This document shows positions 54,330-62,817 of a stretch of DNA of 64,000 nt, one piece after another. Each line of letters opens with the position of its first letter. Positions within the stretch are counted from its first letter, which is position 1. A program made the translations under genes and the position numbers. The stretch covers positions 2,084,501 through 2,148,500 of the forward strand of contig CP030158.1 in NCBI GenBank assembly GCA_003285105.1. Reading direction: 5' to 3'. Below the pieces are notes generated by a model, which made no database searches, had not been told where the DNA came from, and worked only from the letters and a program-made list of their open reading frames with translations. Source of the DNA: Roseithermus sacchariphilus (GTDB lineage Bacteria > Bacteroidota > Rhodothermia > Rhodothermales > MEBIC09517).

Positions 54330-54342
54330 CGGCTGAAAGCTC
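54252..54342. repeat. Heptamer array H (13 units) overlapping a coding end
   Basis: Thirteen units: CAGCGAT, CAGCGGT (three copies), CGGCCGT and CGGGCCT, then after the middle GACGGCT, GATGGCT and GAAAGCT. The first 78 bp are translated as the C-terminus of the 53724 gene. The strand sense switches in the middle. Confidence 0.85.
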
Positions 54343-54365
54343 CGTATGAGCAGCAAGAGGACCGC

Positions 54366-55823
54366 ATGGACACACGGATCCACACAGGGGAGGAGGCCCC
54401 GGCTGTTCAGACCCTGGAGGCTCGCGTCCGGGCGGTGTTCGAGGCACAGCGCCGGCATCAGCCGCAGGTGCGCCGGACGAGCGCCGAAGAGCGCATCGGC
54501 AAGCTGCGACGGCTCCGGGAAGCCCTCCTGGCCCGGCGGACGGCTCTGCACGCCGCCCTGTGGGCCGACTTCCGCAAGCCGGCCGTCGAGGTCGACCTGA
54601 CCGAGATCACGCCGGTGCTGGCGGAGATCAAGCACGCGGTGGACCAGTTGCCGCGCTGGATGGCCCCGCGCCGGGTGAAGGCGATGCCTCTGCTGCTGGG
54701 CACGCGCGCCGAGGTGCGCTGCGAGCCGAAGGGCGTCAGCCTCATCATCGCCCCCTGGAACTACCCCGTCACGCTCACGCTCGGCCCGCTCGTGAGCGCC
54801 GTCGCGGCCGGGTGCTGCTGCGTGCTCAAGCCGTCCGAGTTCACCCCGCACACGACGGCCGTCCTGGGGGAGGTGCTGGCGGCCGTGTTCGAGGAGCGGG
54901 AGGTGGCCGTCGTGGAAGGGGATGCCACCGCGGCGCAGGCGCTGCTGGCCCAGCCCTTCGATCACGTCTTCTTCACCGGCAGCCCGCGTGTGGGCCGGCT
55001 CGTGATGCAGGCCGCCGCCGGGCACCTCGCCTCCGTCACGCTGGAGCTCGGCGGGAAGTCGCCCGCGATCGTCGATGAGACGGCGGACGTGGGCCTGGCC
55101 GCGGAGAAGATCGCGCAGGGGAAGTTCACCAACGCGGGGCAGACGTGCATCGCCCCGGACTACGTGCTGGTCCACACCGCCGTGCACGACGCGCTGACGG
55201 CGGCGCTGCGCGAGCAGGTGCACCGCTTCTACGGCGCCACGCCGGCCGACCGGGCCGCCTCGCCGGATTACCCTCGCCTCATCCACGACCGGCACTGGCA
55301 GCGCCTGGCGGGCTGGCTGGAGGACGCCCTCGCCCGGGGCGCGGAGGTGGTGGTCGGGGGCCGACGCGACGCCGCCGAGCGGTACCTGGAGCCGACCGTG
55401 CTGACCGGGGTGGCCCCGGACGACCCGCTCATGACCGAGGAGATCTTCGGCCCGATCCTGCCGGTGCTGCGCTTCGACACGCTCGACGAGGCGCTGGCGC
55501 TGGTCAACGCCAGGCCGAAGCCGCTGGCGCTCTATGCCTTCACCGAGAGCGAGGCCCACCGGGAGCGGATCCTGCAGGAGACGTCGGCCGGGGGCACGTG
55601 TATCAACGACACCCTGCTGCACTTCATCCACCCGGAACTGCCCTTCGGCGGCGTGGGCCACAGCGGCCTGGGCAAGAGCCACGGGCACTACGGGTTCCTG
55701 GCGTTCTCGAACGAACGCGCCGTCCTGCACCAGAAGCTGAAAAAAGCGCCCATCCGGCTCCTCTACCCGCCGTATGGCCCGCGGGTGCGGAGGCTGGCGG
55801 CGTGGGTCCTCAAATACTTCTGA
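54366..55823 (+). CDS. Class 3-type aldehyde dehydrogenase
   Basis: 485 residues. It oxidises an aldehyde to the acid with NAD(P). Motifs: the cofactor region IIAPWNYPVTLTLGPL (near residue 130), FTGSPRVGRLV (near 203), LELGGKSPAIV (catalytic Glu, near 226) and NAGQTCIAPDY (catalytic Cys, near 260). The segment EIKHAVDQLPRWMAP and the closing hydrophobic, Arg-rich helix (PPYGPRVRRLAAWVLKYF) are typical of ALDH3 and fatty-aldehyde dehydrogenases, which attach to the membrane by that tail. Length is normal. The start ATG follows array H. Confidence 0.93.
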   Translation: MDTRIHTGEEAPAVQTLEARVRAVFEAQRRHQPQVRRTSAEERIGKLRRLREALLARRTALHAALWADFRKPAVEVDLTEITPVLAEIKHAVDQLPRWMAPRRVKAMPLLLGTRAEVRCEPKGVSLIIAPWNYPVTLTLGPLVSAVAAGCCCVLKPSEFTPHTTAVLGEVLAAVFEEREVAVVEGDATAAQALLAQPFDHVFFTGSPRVGRLVMQAAAGHLASVTLELGGKSPAIVDETADVGLAAEKIAQGKFTNAGQTCIAPDYVLVHTAVHDALTAALREQVHRFYGATPADRAASPDYPRLIHDRHWQRLAGWLEDALARGAEVVVGGRRDAAERYLEPTVLTGVAPDDPLMTEEIFGPILPVLRFDTLDEALALVNARPKPLALYAFTESEAHRERILQETSAGGTCINDTLLHFIHPELPFGGVGHSGLGKSHGHYGFLAFSNERAVLHQKLKKAPIRLLYPPYGPRVRRLAAWVLKYF

Positions 55824-55832
55824 CCCGGCGCC

Positions 55833-56261
55833 TCAGCGCTGGTCGAGCACGGCGATGGTGATGCGGCTGACGCAGACGAGGCGGTCCTCCGCGTCCACGA
55901 TGCGGACGTCCCAGACCTGCGTGGTGCGTCCGCGGTGGAGCGGGCGGGCCGTCCCCGTGACGCGCCCGGAGCGCACGGCGCGGATGTGGTTGGCGTTGAT
56001 CTCCAGCCCCACACACACCTGCCTGGCCGGATCGGCGCACAGGTAGGCGCCGACGCTCCCGAGGGTTTCGGCCAGCGCCACCGAGGCGCCCCCGTGGAGC
56101 ATCCCGAGCGGCTGGTGCGTCCGGTGGTCGACGGGCATCGTCGCCTTCAGGTAGTCGTCGCCCAGTTCCGTGAAGCGGATGCCGAGGCGCTCGGCCAGGG
56201 TGCCGACGTTCATCGCGTTGAGGCGGCTGACGGTGACGTCCTGTTTCCAGATGGCAGGCAT
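55833..56261 (-). CDS. PaaI-family hotdog thioesterase
   Basis: 142 residues from the ATG at 56261. The hotdog-fold signature is PVDHRTHQPLGMLHGGASVALAETLGS (near residue 50): His, the HGG turn and the catalytic-type Glu of ALAETLGS, as in PaaI/MenI-like acyl-CoA thioesterases. The rest, VGLEINANHIRAVRSGRVTGTARPLHRGRTTQVWDVRI, completes the domain. It would hydrolyse a CoA thioester in the cytoplasm. It converges on the ALDH gene with a 9-bp gap and follows the MBL-fold gene closely (19 bp). Confidence 0.9.
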   Translation of the reverse strand: MPAIWKQDVTVSRLNAMNVGTLAERLGIRFTELGDDYLKATMPVDHRTHQPLGMLHGGASVALAETLGSVGAYLCADPARQVCVGLEINANHIRAVRSGRVTGTARPLHRGRTTQVWDVRIVDAEDRLVCVSRITIAVLDQR

Positions 56262-56280
56262 GGCGGGGGCGGGTCGGGGG

Positions 56281-57207
56281 TCAGCGTCCTTCGGCGTGCT
56301 TGCGCCAGTAGCGGGCCAGGCCGTGCCAGCTGGCGGATGGCTCGCCGAAGCGGAGGTAGGCCGGGACGAGCGCGGGGGGGACGTGCGCCTCGACCTCGCG
56401 CGCGACGGCCTCGCGGAAGCGGGTGGCGTGGGCGTCGTCGTCCCCTCCGGCTTCGAGCGAGGCCCGGACGGCATCGCCCCAGGCGGTCAGCCGGGCGGCC
56501 ATCGCCTGGAGGTGCGGCTCGACGTCCGCCACGGGGCCGAAGTGGGTGAGGAAGAGCCGGTCCGGGTTCCAGGCCCGCAGCGTGTCCAGGCTGGCACGCC
56601 AGGCCGGCAGGTCGATGTCCGGCGGCGGGGCGACGGGCAGCACGTAGTCGGTGCCGTGGATGCGCATGCCGGCCGTGTCCCCGGCGAAGGCCGTGCCGGA
56701 GGCCCGGTCCAGGTAGCTGACGTGGTGCCGGGCATGGCCGGGCGTGTAGGCCACCGCCAGCGTGCGCTCGCCGAAGGAGAGGGTCTCGCCGCCGGAGAGG
56801 GGATGGACGTTCCGGGCGGGCACGGCCAGGAACGCCCCCCACAGCCGATCCATCATTGCCCCGTAGAGGCGGCGGGCGCTCTGCAGCAGGCGGTCCGGCT
56901 GCACCAGGTGGGGTGCGCCGGCTTCGTGCACGAAAACCTGGATCGCCGGATGAGCCGCCACGAGCGAGCCCGTGACGCCGGCGTGGTCGAGGTGGATGTG
57001 TGTGAGCAGGATCGCGTGCACGTCGGCCAGGGTGGCTCCACGGTCCGCCAGCGCCCGTTCCAGCGCGGCGCGCGTCGTGGCCGGGCCGGGGTCGACCAGG
57101 AGCAGGCCGGCGTCGCTCTCCAGCACCCCGCAGGCAATGAGGTTCGGGGCGTCGAGGTACCGGAGGTCGGTAAACCAGCTTCGAGGACCCAGGGCGACGG
57201 GGGGCAT
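56281..57207 (-). CDS. MBL-fold metallo-hydrolase
   Basis: 308 residues from the ATG at 57207. Zinc ligands: THIHLDHAG (HxHxDH, near residue 72), GHARHHVSYL (near 150; His), FAGDTAG (near 167; Asp) and LTHFGPV (near 219; His). This is the metallo-beta-lactamase fold of broad glyoxalase-II-like hydrolases. The first line (LGPRSWFTDLRYLDAPNLIACGVLESDAGL) is the usual opening strand. It lies 19 bp upstream of the thioesterase gene. The C-terminal helical region of about 90 residues is of the kind found in MBL proteins acting on CoA or phosphorylated compounds. The substrate is unknown. Confidence 0.92.
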   Translation of the reverse strand: MPPVALGPRSWFTDLRYLDAPNLIACGVLESDAGLLLVDPGPATTRAALERALADRGATLADVHAILLTHIHLDHAGVTGSLVAAHPAIQVFVHEAGAPHLVQPDRLLQSARRLYGAMMDRLWGAFLAVPARNVHPLSGGETLSFGERTLAVAYTPGHARHHVSYLDRASGTAFAGDTAGMRIHGTDYVLPVAPPPDIDLPAWRASLDTLRAWNPDRLFLTHFGPVADVEPHLQAMAARLTAWGDAVRASLEAGGDDDAHATRFREAVAREVEAHVPPALVPAYLRFGEPSASWHGLARYWRKHAEGR

Positions 57208-57380
57208 GCCGGGGGAAGACGGGTGAGGGCGATGGGCGGGCATGATACAGCACGCAGGCGGCGCGGTGCAACCCCGGGGACCCCGGCACCCGTACGGGCG
57301 GTACAGAACGCGGGCGGAACGCGGCGGAAGGGCGTCGTGCTCCGCCCGTCCTGCCGGCCTGTCCACGCCCCCCGCCTCGC

Positions 57381-58151
57381 ATGGCCCCGCCCGACTCCCG
57401 CCTCCCCACCGCCGACCCGAAGGCCGCCAGCCGTCCGATGCGCTACGCGCAGGCGACGCGCACGGCGACGTATGGCTTTCTGAGTGCCCTGCCGCTGCTC
57501 GTGCTCTACGAGAGCCTGATCTGGCTCACCAACGAGGGGCGCATCGCCCAGGTCCGCGTGGGCGCGGAGGTCTGGCTGAAGCAGTGGCTGGCGCTGGCCG
57601 GCCTGGCGGGGATGCACGTGCTGGCCGCGGTGGTGCTGGGGGTCGGGCTGGTGGTGCTCTGGTGGGACCGGCGACGCCGCCCGCCGCTGCGGCTCGGCTA
57701 CTTCGCCGGCATCGTCGCCGAGAGCGCGGTGTATGCGGTGGGGCTGGCGGTGCTGGTGTCCGGCGTGGTCGGGGCCCTGTTTGCGATGGCGCTGGTGGGG
57801 GCGCCGCCGGCCGAGGCGCTCGGGTTGCGGCTGGCGCTGTCCATCGGGGCCGGGCTCTATGAGGAACTGGTGTTCCGGGTACTGCTCGTCGGCGGGCTGT
57901 ACGTCGTCCTGAAACGCGTCGTCGCCCGGCCCGTAGCGGCCTATCTCGTCGCCGCCGTGGTCGGCGCGCTGCTCTTCAGCGCGGTGCACTACCTCGGGCC
58001 GCTGGGCGATCCCTTCACGCTGCCGTCGTTCACCTTCCGCGCCCTGTTCGGGCTGGCGCTCAATGCCGTCTTCCTGGCGCGCGGCTTCGGCGTGGCCGCC
58101 TGGACGCACGCGCTCTACGACGTGATGGTGGTCACGCACCTGCTCGGCTGA
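57381..58151 (+). CDS. CPBP-family intramembrane glutamic endopeptidase
   Basis: 256 residues with about six membrane helices. Motif 1 is YEELVFRVLLVG (near residue 160; EExxxR), motif 2 is FSAVHYLGPLGDPF (near 197) and motif 3 is WTHALYDVMVV (near 243; HxxxD). It is related to the protein at 6341-7210 only at family level. The upstream neighbour is divergent (gap 57208-57380), and the downstream gap to htpX is 126 bp. Its role is not predictable; many family members process prenylated or peptide substrates in the membrane. Confidence 0.85.
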   Translation: MAPPDSRLPTADPKAASRPMRYAQATRTATYGFLSALPLLVLYESLIWLTNEGRIAQVRVGAEVWLKQWLALAGLAGMHVLAAVVLGVGLVVLWWDRRRRPPLRLGYFAGIVAESAVYAVGLAVLVSGVVGALFAMALVGAPPAEALGLRLALSIGAGLYEELVFRVLLVGGLYVVLKRVVARPVAAYLVAAVVGALLFSAVHYLGPLGDPFTLPSFTFRALFGLALNAVFLARGFGVAAWTHALYDVMVVTHLLG

Positions 58152-58277
58152 ACCGGGGCGATCGCGCTGCAACAGCCGGTATCGTTCGGCGTTGAATCCC
58201 CCCGACGTCCACGACGGACGTTGGACGTCCCCGACGTTGCTATGTCCTGACGATAACCACCTGTGTCATAGACCATC

Positions 58278-59117
58278 ATGAACGGATTTCGCACCGCGGC
58301 CCTGATGGCCGTCCTCATCGTGCTGTTTGCGCTGGCCGGGCAGGCCATCGGCGGCCAGCAGGGCCTGTTCATCGCCTTCGGCTTTGCCGTGCTGCTCAAC
58401 TTTGGCAGCTACTGGTTCAGCGACAAGATCGTGCTGCGTATGTACGGGGCCCACGAGGTCGACCGTACCACGGCCCCCGAGCTGGTGGACATGGTCGATC
58501 GGCTCCGGCAGCGGGCCGGCCTGCCCATGCCGAAGGTCTACGTCATCCCCTCGGAGCAGCCGAATGCGTTTGCGACCGGCCGGAGCCCCTCGCATGCGGC
58601 GGTGGCCGTGACCAACGGCATCGTGCGGCTCCTGAGCCGGGAGGAACTGGAAGGCGTCATCGCTCACGAACTGGCGCACATCCAGAACCGGGACATCCTG
58701 ACCTCGTCGATCGCCGCCACGCTGGCCTCGGCCATCACCCTCCTGGCCCGCTTTGCCTTCTTCTTCGGCGGGAGCGACCGCGACCGCGGCGGGGCGGTGG
58801 CCGGCCTGCTCATGCTGATCCTCGCTCCCATTGCCGCCATGCTGATTCAGATGGCCATCTCGCGCACGCGTGAGTTTGCGGCGGATCGCGATGGCGCCCG
58901 GATCTGCGGACGCCCGCGGGCGCTGGCCAACGCGCTGGCTCGCCTGCAACGGGGTGCCGAGGCGGTGCCGATGGAGGCCAATCCCGGCACCGCGCATATG
59001 TTCATCGTCAACCCCTTCAGCGGGATGATGAGCGGCATCCAGAAGCTCTTCTCGACGCACCCACCCACGGAAGAGCGCATCGAGCGCCTGCTCGAACTGG
59101 AACGCACCGGCCTCTGA
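58278..59117 (+). CDS. htpX: M48-family membrane zinc metalloprotease HtpX
   Basis: 279 residues. Two N-terminal membrane helices (about residues 5-20 and 32-50) precede the zinc site [10 protein letters not shown] (HExxH, near residue 133), a further pair of helices (about 147-165 and 175-195), and the third-ligand Glu in [12 protein letters not shown] (near 200). Length and motif order match HtpX, a quality-control protease of damaged membrane proteins. A conserved C-terminal [14 protein letters not shown] is present. A strong terminator follows, so the gene forms its own unit. Confidence 0.94.
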   Translation: MNGFRTAALMAVLIVLFALAGQAIGGQQGLFIAFGFAVLLNFGSYWFSDKIVLRMYGAHEVDRTTAPELVDMVDRLRQRAGLPMPKVYVIPSEQPNAFATGRSPSHAAVAVTNGIVRLLSREELEGVIAHELAHIQNRDILTSSIAATLASAITLLARFAFFFGGSDRDRGGAVAGLLMLILAPIAAMLIQMAISRTREFAADRDGARICGRPRALANALARLQRGAEAVPMEANPGTAHMFIVNPFSGMMSGIQKLFSTHPPTEERIERLLELERTGL

Positions 59118-59140
59118 GCCCTGCCACACCCTCGCAGCGA

Positions 59141-59175
59141 AACGCCGGGTCCGTCGTCGGGCCCGGCGTTTTTTT
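59141..59175 (+). terminator. Rho-independent terminator after htpX
   Basis: Stem AACGCCGGG / CCCGGCGTT, extended by CC/GG, in 59141-59170, followed by five more T. It lies 24 bp past the htpX stop. The next 180 bp contain the AT-rich promoter-like stretch near 59205-59240 (TTTTGAAAAATTTATC) before the TPR-CHAT gene. Confidence 0.92.
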
Positions 59176-59356
59176 GCACCCCCGGGTCATGAAGAGTTTT
59201 TTCGTGCGGGACACGACTTTTGAAAAATTTATCGTACTTCACGACGGAGGCCGAACGACACGATCTCCGTGCAGGAGAAATGGGGGGCGGGGGAATCGTG
59301 CCACGGCCGGATCCGGCACCCGTGCGCTGAACGCGAGATAGATCACGAGATCGATC

Positions 59357-62300
59357 ATGATCGCCATCCTGTCCCTGTCCTCTCGTCGCCGACGGATTGG
59401 TTTCGGTCTGGCGTTGCTGCTGGTGGCTGCCGTGGGTGTGGCTCTCGTCCGGATCGACGCCTCCCGGGCCTACGGCGGTATGCCGGAGGCCTACCGGGTC
59501 TACTGGAACTGGGTGGGCCGCCTGTCGCAGGGAGACAGCATGGCGCTCCGGCAGGGGGTTGAGTTACTGTTCGAGTACCCGGATCTGCGTCCGCTCTACC
59601 TGCAACTCGCCGAGACGTGCCGGCAGGCCGACCGGCTTCCGGACTGCCGCGAGGCCATGCGGCTGGTGCAGCCGGCCGAGCCGGCAGCCGTCCTGTATCA
59701 GCAGGTGGCCCTGCATCAACTCGACCCCGAGGCCGACCTCGACGCGGCAGACGGGCTGGCGCTGGCCGGTCATCCGGCGCTCGACCCGACGCTGGCCCGC
59801 TGGCTCGTCGACGAGGCGGGCCGGGCCCACGAGGCCGGCCGCGAGGCGCTCGCAGCCGTCTGGCAGACCCGCCTGGCGTCCGACTCCACCGCGGCGGCCG
59901 CCGCCTTCGGCCTGGGCTACCTGGCCGTCCAGCAGCGCGACTGGGCGGCGGCCGAGCGCTACCTGGTGCAGGCGACCCGCATCCACCCGGATGACCCCGA
60001 GGCGTACCGCGAGCTGGGTCGCATCTACTACCTCACCGGCCGGCCCGACCGCTTCGAGGCGGCGCTGACGGACGGCATCCGTGCGGCAGAGGCCCAGTTT
60101 GATCTGAAGAAGGAACTGATCCTGCGCGGTAACCTGGGCTGGGGACTGATGCAGCGCAGCGGCCGGCTCGACCAGGCCGCGCAGGTCTTCGAGGAGGCCA
60201 TCGCGCAGAGCCGCATGCTGGCCGACGGCGAAACCGAGGGCATCAACCTCTATCGCCTCGCGCTCGTCCGCTACCGGCAGTTCCGCTACCAGGACGCGCT
60301 GGATCTGCTGGATCGTGCGGACGAGCACTATGCCGTACACCTCCCACAGCGCCGGTCCGACGTGCTGGCCCTGCGGGGGACGGTGCTGGGGGACATGGTG
60401 CGGCTCGGCGAGGCCGAGCGCACGCTCCGCGCGGCCATCGAAGACGCCCGGACGCAGGGCCACGCGAGTGCCCACGTGAACGCCTCCATCGCGCTCGCTC
60501 AACTCCGGTATCGGATGGGGCGGTACGAGGCTGCGGAGGCCACCGCGCGCCAGGCCCTGGCGCAGGCCCAGGCGTACGACATGGCGGACGCCGTCATCGG
60601 CGCCCACATGGTGCTGGGCGACCTCGCCGCGCGCCACGGGGACTTCCGCGAGGCCGAGCGGCACTACCGCGCCGGACTGGAACAGGCCGAAAAGACGAAA
60701 AGCGACAGCCGGATCCGTGAGCTGTACCGGCGCCTGGGACGCATGGCGCTGACCACGCATGATGCCCGCCGTGCACAGTTCTACTACGAGAAGCTGCTCG
60801 AAACCACCGGCCCGGATCAGGGAGAGCGGGCGGAGATCTACCTGGGCCTGGGAGACACCTACGCCCGTTTCGGCAACGAGGACAAAGCCCGGCAGTACTA
60901 CGATCAGGCTCTGGCCCACCTGGGCGAGGGCGGGAGCCGGCACCTGCGGGTCAACGCCCTGCTGGCCCGGGCCTGGGTCGACATCGAGGCGGCCGACTAT
61001 GAAGCGGCCGCGGCCACGCTGGAGGCGGCCCGCCCGCTCGTCGCAGACGACCCCGGAGGCCGGTCCCGCCTGGAGGCGGCGCTCGGCAACCTCTACCTGG
61101 CGCAGGGCCGCTACGGCGAGGCCCTCCGGCACCTGCGGCGTGCCGCCGCCGTGCCCGCCCAGATGCAGCGTCCGGCCACGCGCTGGCACCTGCTGCACGG
61201 GCAGGCCCTGGCCTACTGGCACCTCGGGCAACGCGCCGCCGCCGAAGAGGCTTTCCTCGAAGCCATCCGCGGCATCGAGTCGCTGCGGAGCACCCTCGAC
61301 GCCGCCGAGGACCGGGCGTTCTTCGTACAGAACAAGACCGGCGTCTTTGACAACTACGCCGCTTTCCTGGAGGAGCAGGGCCGGCTGGAGGAGGCGCTGT
61401 ACTACACCGAGCGGGCACGCAGCCGCAGCCTCGTCGACCTGCTGTATACCACGCAGCGCGGCCGCGAACTGGATGCCACCCGCCTCACCGATCAGGCCAT
61501 CGAGATGGACCGGCGGCTGCGGGCGCTGGCGCAGGAACTGCGGTGGACGGCCCTGGAGCCGACGTCCGACGCGGAGGAGACCCCCGAAGCCACCACGCGC
61601 GCCGCGTACCTGCGCCGGGAATACGAGCGTACCGACTCGCTCTACCGGGAGGTGAGCCTCCGCCTGCGCGCCGCCGAGCGGATGTACGTCTTCGATCCCA
61701 TCATGCCGGACTCCGTGCAGGCCCTCCTGCAGCCGGATGAGGCGATGATCGTCTACAACCTCCACCCCCGCGAACGCGGCGGACGGCCGGAGCCGCGCTC
61801 CCTGGCCTACATCGTGCATACGGACGGGGTGCAGCTCCAGCGCCTGGAGGTGGACGATGAGACGGTGCGGGAAGCCGTCCGCTTCTTCCGCAGCCAGATC
61901 AGCACCGGAGAGGGCACGCCCGGCACCGGCTGGCAACCCACCGCCCGCCGCCTCTATGCCGACCTGGTGGCCCCGCTGTTGCCGGCATTGCCTCCCGGAG
62001 TCCGGCACCTCCACCTCGTCCCGGAAGGCGCCCTCCATTACCTGCCGTTCGCCGCGCTGCAGGATGAGCAGGGGCGGTTCCTCGTCGAGCGCTTCAGCCT
62101 GTCCGTCGTGCCCTCGGCCTCCGTGCTGGCGCTGAGCCGCCGGCGCAACCCCCGGCGCTGGCGTTCCATGCTCCTCGTGGCCGACCCCGCCGGACGGCTG
62201 CCGGGCGCCCGCCAGGAGGTGCGTGCCATCGCTGCCCGCGCGACCTCCCGGCGCATCGTGCTCGAAGGCGCCCGTGCCACGCAGGCCAACCTGGAGGAAC

Positions 62301-62743
62301 GCGCCCCGGCGTATGACATCCTCCACCTGGCCACCCACGGCCAGTTCGTGAGCCAGGCCCCCTGGCGCTCCTACCTCGAACTGGCCGACGGCCCCTTCCA
62401 TGTCGACGAGATCGGCCGCCTGCGCCTCGATGCCTACCTCGTCACCCTCAGCGCCTGCGAAACGGCCCTCAGCGGCGGCCTCCTGTCCGACATCCCCGAC
62501 GGGGATGAATGGATCGGGTTGAACCAGGCGTTTCTCGCCGCCGGCACGCCCACCGTCATGGCCAGCCTCTGGGCCATCGACGACGAGGTCAGCAGCCCGT
62601 TGATGATCGGCTTCTACGACCGCCTGGGGCCCGAAGGCAAGGCGCACGCCCTGGCTACCATGCAGCGCCGCTTCATCCAGGACCCGACCACCCGCCACCC
62701 GTTCTACTGGGCGGCCTTCACCGTCATCGGTGACCCCCTGTGA
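59357..62743 (+). CDS. Membrane-anchored TPR-CHAT protein (caspase-like peptidase)
   Basis: 1128 residues. An N-terminal basic stretch plus one membrane helix (about residues 14-30) make a signal anchor. Residues about 60-650 are TPR repeats with typical W/G/Y and A/P spacing (for example DWAAAERYLVQATRIHPDDPEAY, GDFREAERHYRAGLEQAEK). The C-terminal CHAT domain (about 790-1128) contains HLVPEGALHYLPFAAL, the catalytic His in HLATHG (about 993), and the catalytic Cys in VTLSACETALSG (about 1034), followed by FLAAGTPTVMASLW. CHAT domains are caspase-like proteases used in bacterial death and defence systems. It lies 74 bp upstream of a secreted subtilase, probably on one transcript. The trigger and target are unknown. 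Confidence 0.9.
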   Translation: MIAILSLSSRRRRIGFGLALLLVAAVGVALVRIDASRAYGGMPEAYRVYWNWVGRLSQGDSMALRQGVELLFEYPDLRPLYLQLAETCRQADRLPDCREAMRLVQPAEPAAVLYQQVALHQLDPEADLDAADGLALAGHPALDPTLARWLVDEAGRAHEAGREALAAVWQTRLASDSTAAAAAFGLGYLAVQQRDWAAAERYLVQATRIHPDDPEAYRELGRIYYLTGRPDRFEAALTDGIRAAEAQFDLKKELILRGNLGWGLMQRSGRLDQAAQVFEEAIAQSRMLADGETEGINLYRLALVRYRQFRYQDALDLLDRADEHYAVHLPQRRSDVLALRGTVLGDMVRLGEAERTLRAAIEDARTQGHASAHVNASIALAQLRYRMGRYEAAEATARQALAQAQAYDMADAVIGAHMVLGDLAARHGDFREAERHYRAGLEQAEKTKSDSRIRELYRRLGRMALTTHDARRAQFYYEKLLETTGPDQGERAEIYLGLGDTYARFGNEDKARQYYDQALAHLGEGGSRHLRVNALLARAWVDIEAADYEAAAATLEAARPLVADDPGGRSRLEAALGNLYLAQGRYGEALRHLRRAAAVPAQMQRPATRWHLLHGQALAYWHLGQRAAAEEAFLEAIRGIESLRSTLDAAEDRAFFVQNKTGVFDNYAAFLEEQGRLEEALYYTERARSRSLVDLLYTTQRGRELDATRLTDQAIEMDRRLRALAQELRWTALEPTSDAEETPEATTRAAYLRREYERTDSLYREVSLRLRAAERMYVFDPIMPDSVQALLQPDEAMIVYNLHPRERGGRPEPRSLAYIVHTDGVQLQRLEVDDETVREAVRFFRSQISTGEGTPGTGWQPTARRLYADLVAPLLPALPPGVRHLHLVPEGALHYLPFAALQDEQGRFLVERFSLSVVPSASVLALSRRRNPRRWRSMLLVADPAGRLPGARQEVRAIAARATSRRIVLEGARATQANLEERAPAYDILHLATHGQFVSQAPWRSYLELADGPFHVDEIGRLRLDAYLVTLSACETALSGGLLSDIPDGDEWIGLNQAFLAAGTPTVMASLWAIDDEVSSPLMIGFYDRLGPEGKAHALATMQRRFIQDPTTRHPFYWAAFTVIGDPL

Positions 62744-62817
62744 CCCCGATCCCTGATTCCGACGAACCCCGCGTGAGTCCCCTGTCGCGTACCCCGGTGA
62801 ACCGAAGAGGTTTTGAA

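Noticed and set aside
58185-58245. Palindromic GACGTCC repeats before htpX
   Set aside because: Short and not in strict 7-bp phase; too weak to call an array or a terminator.
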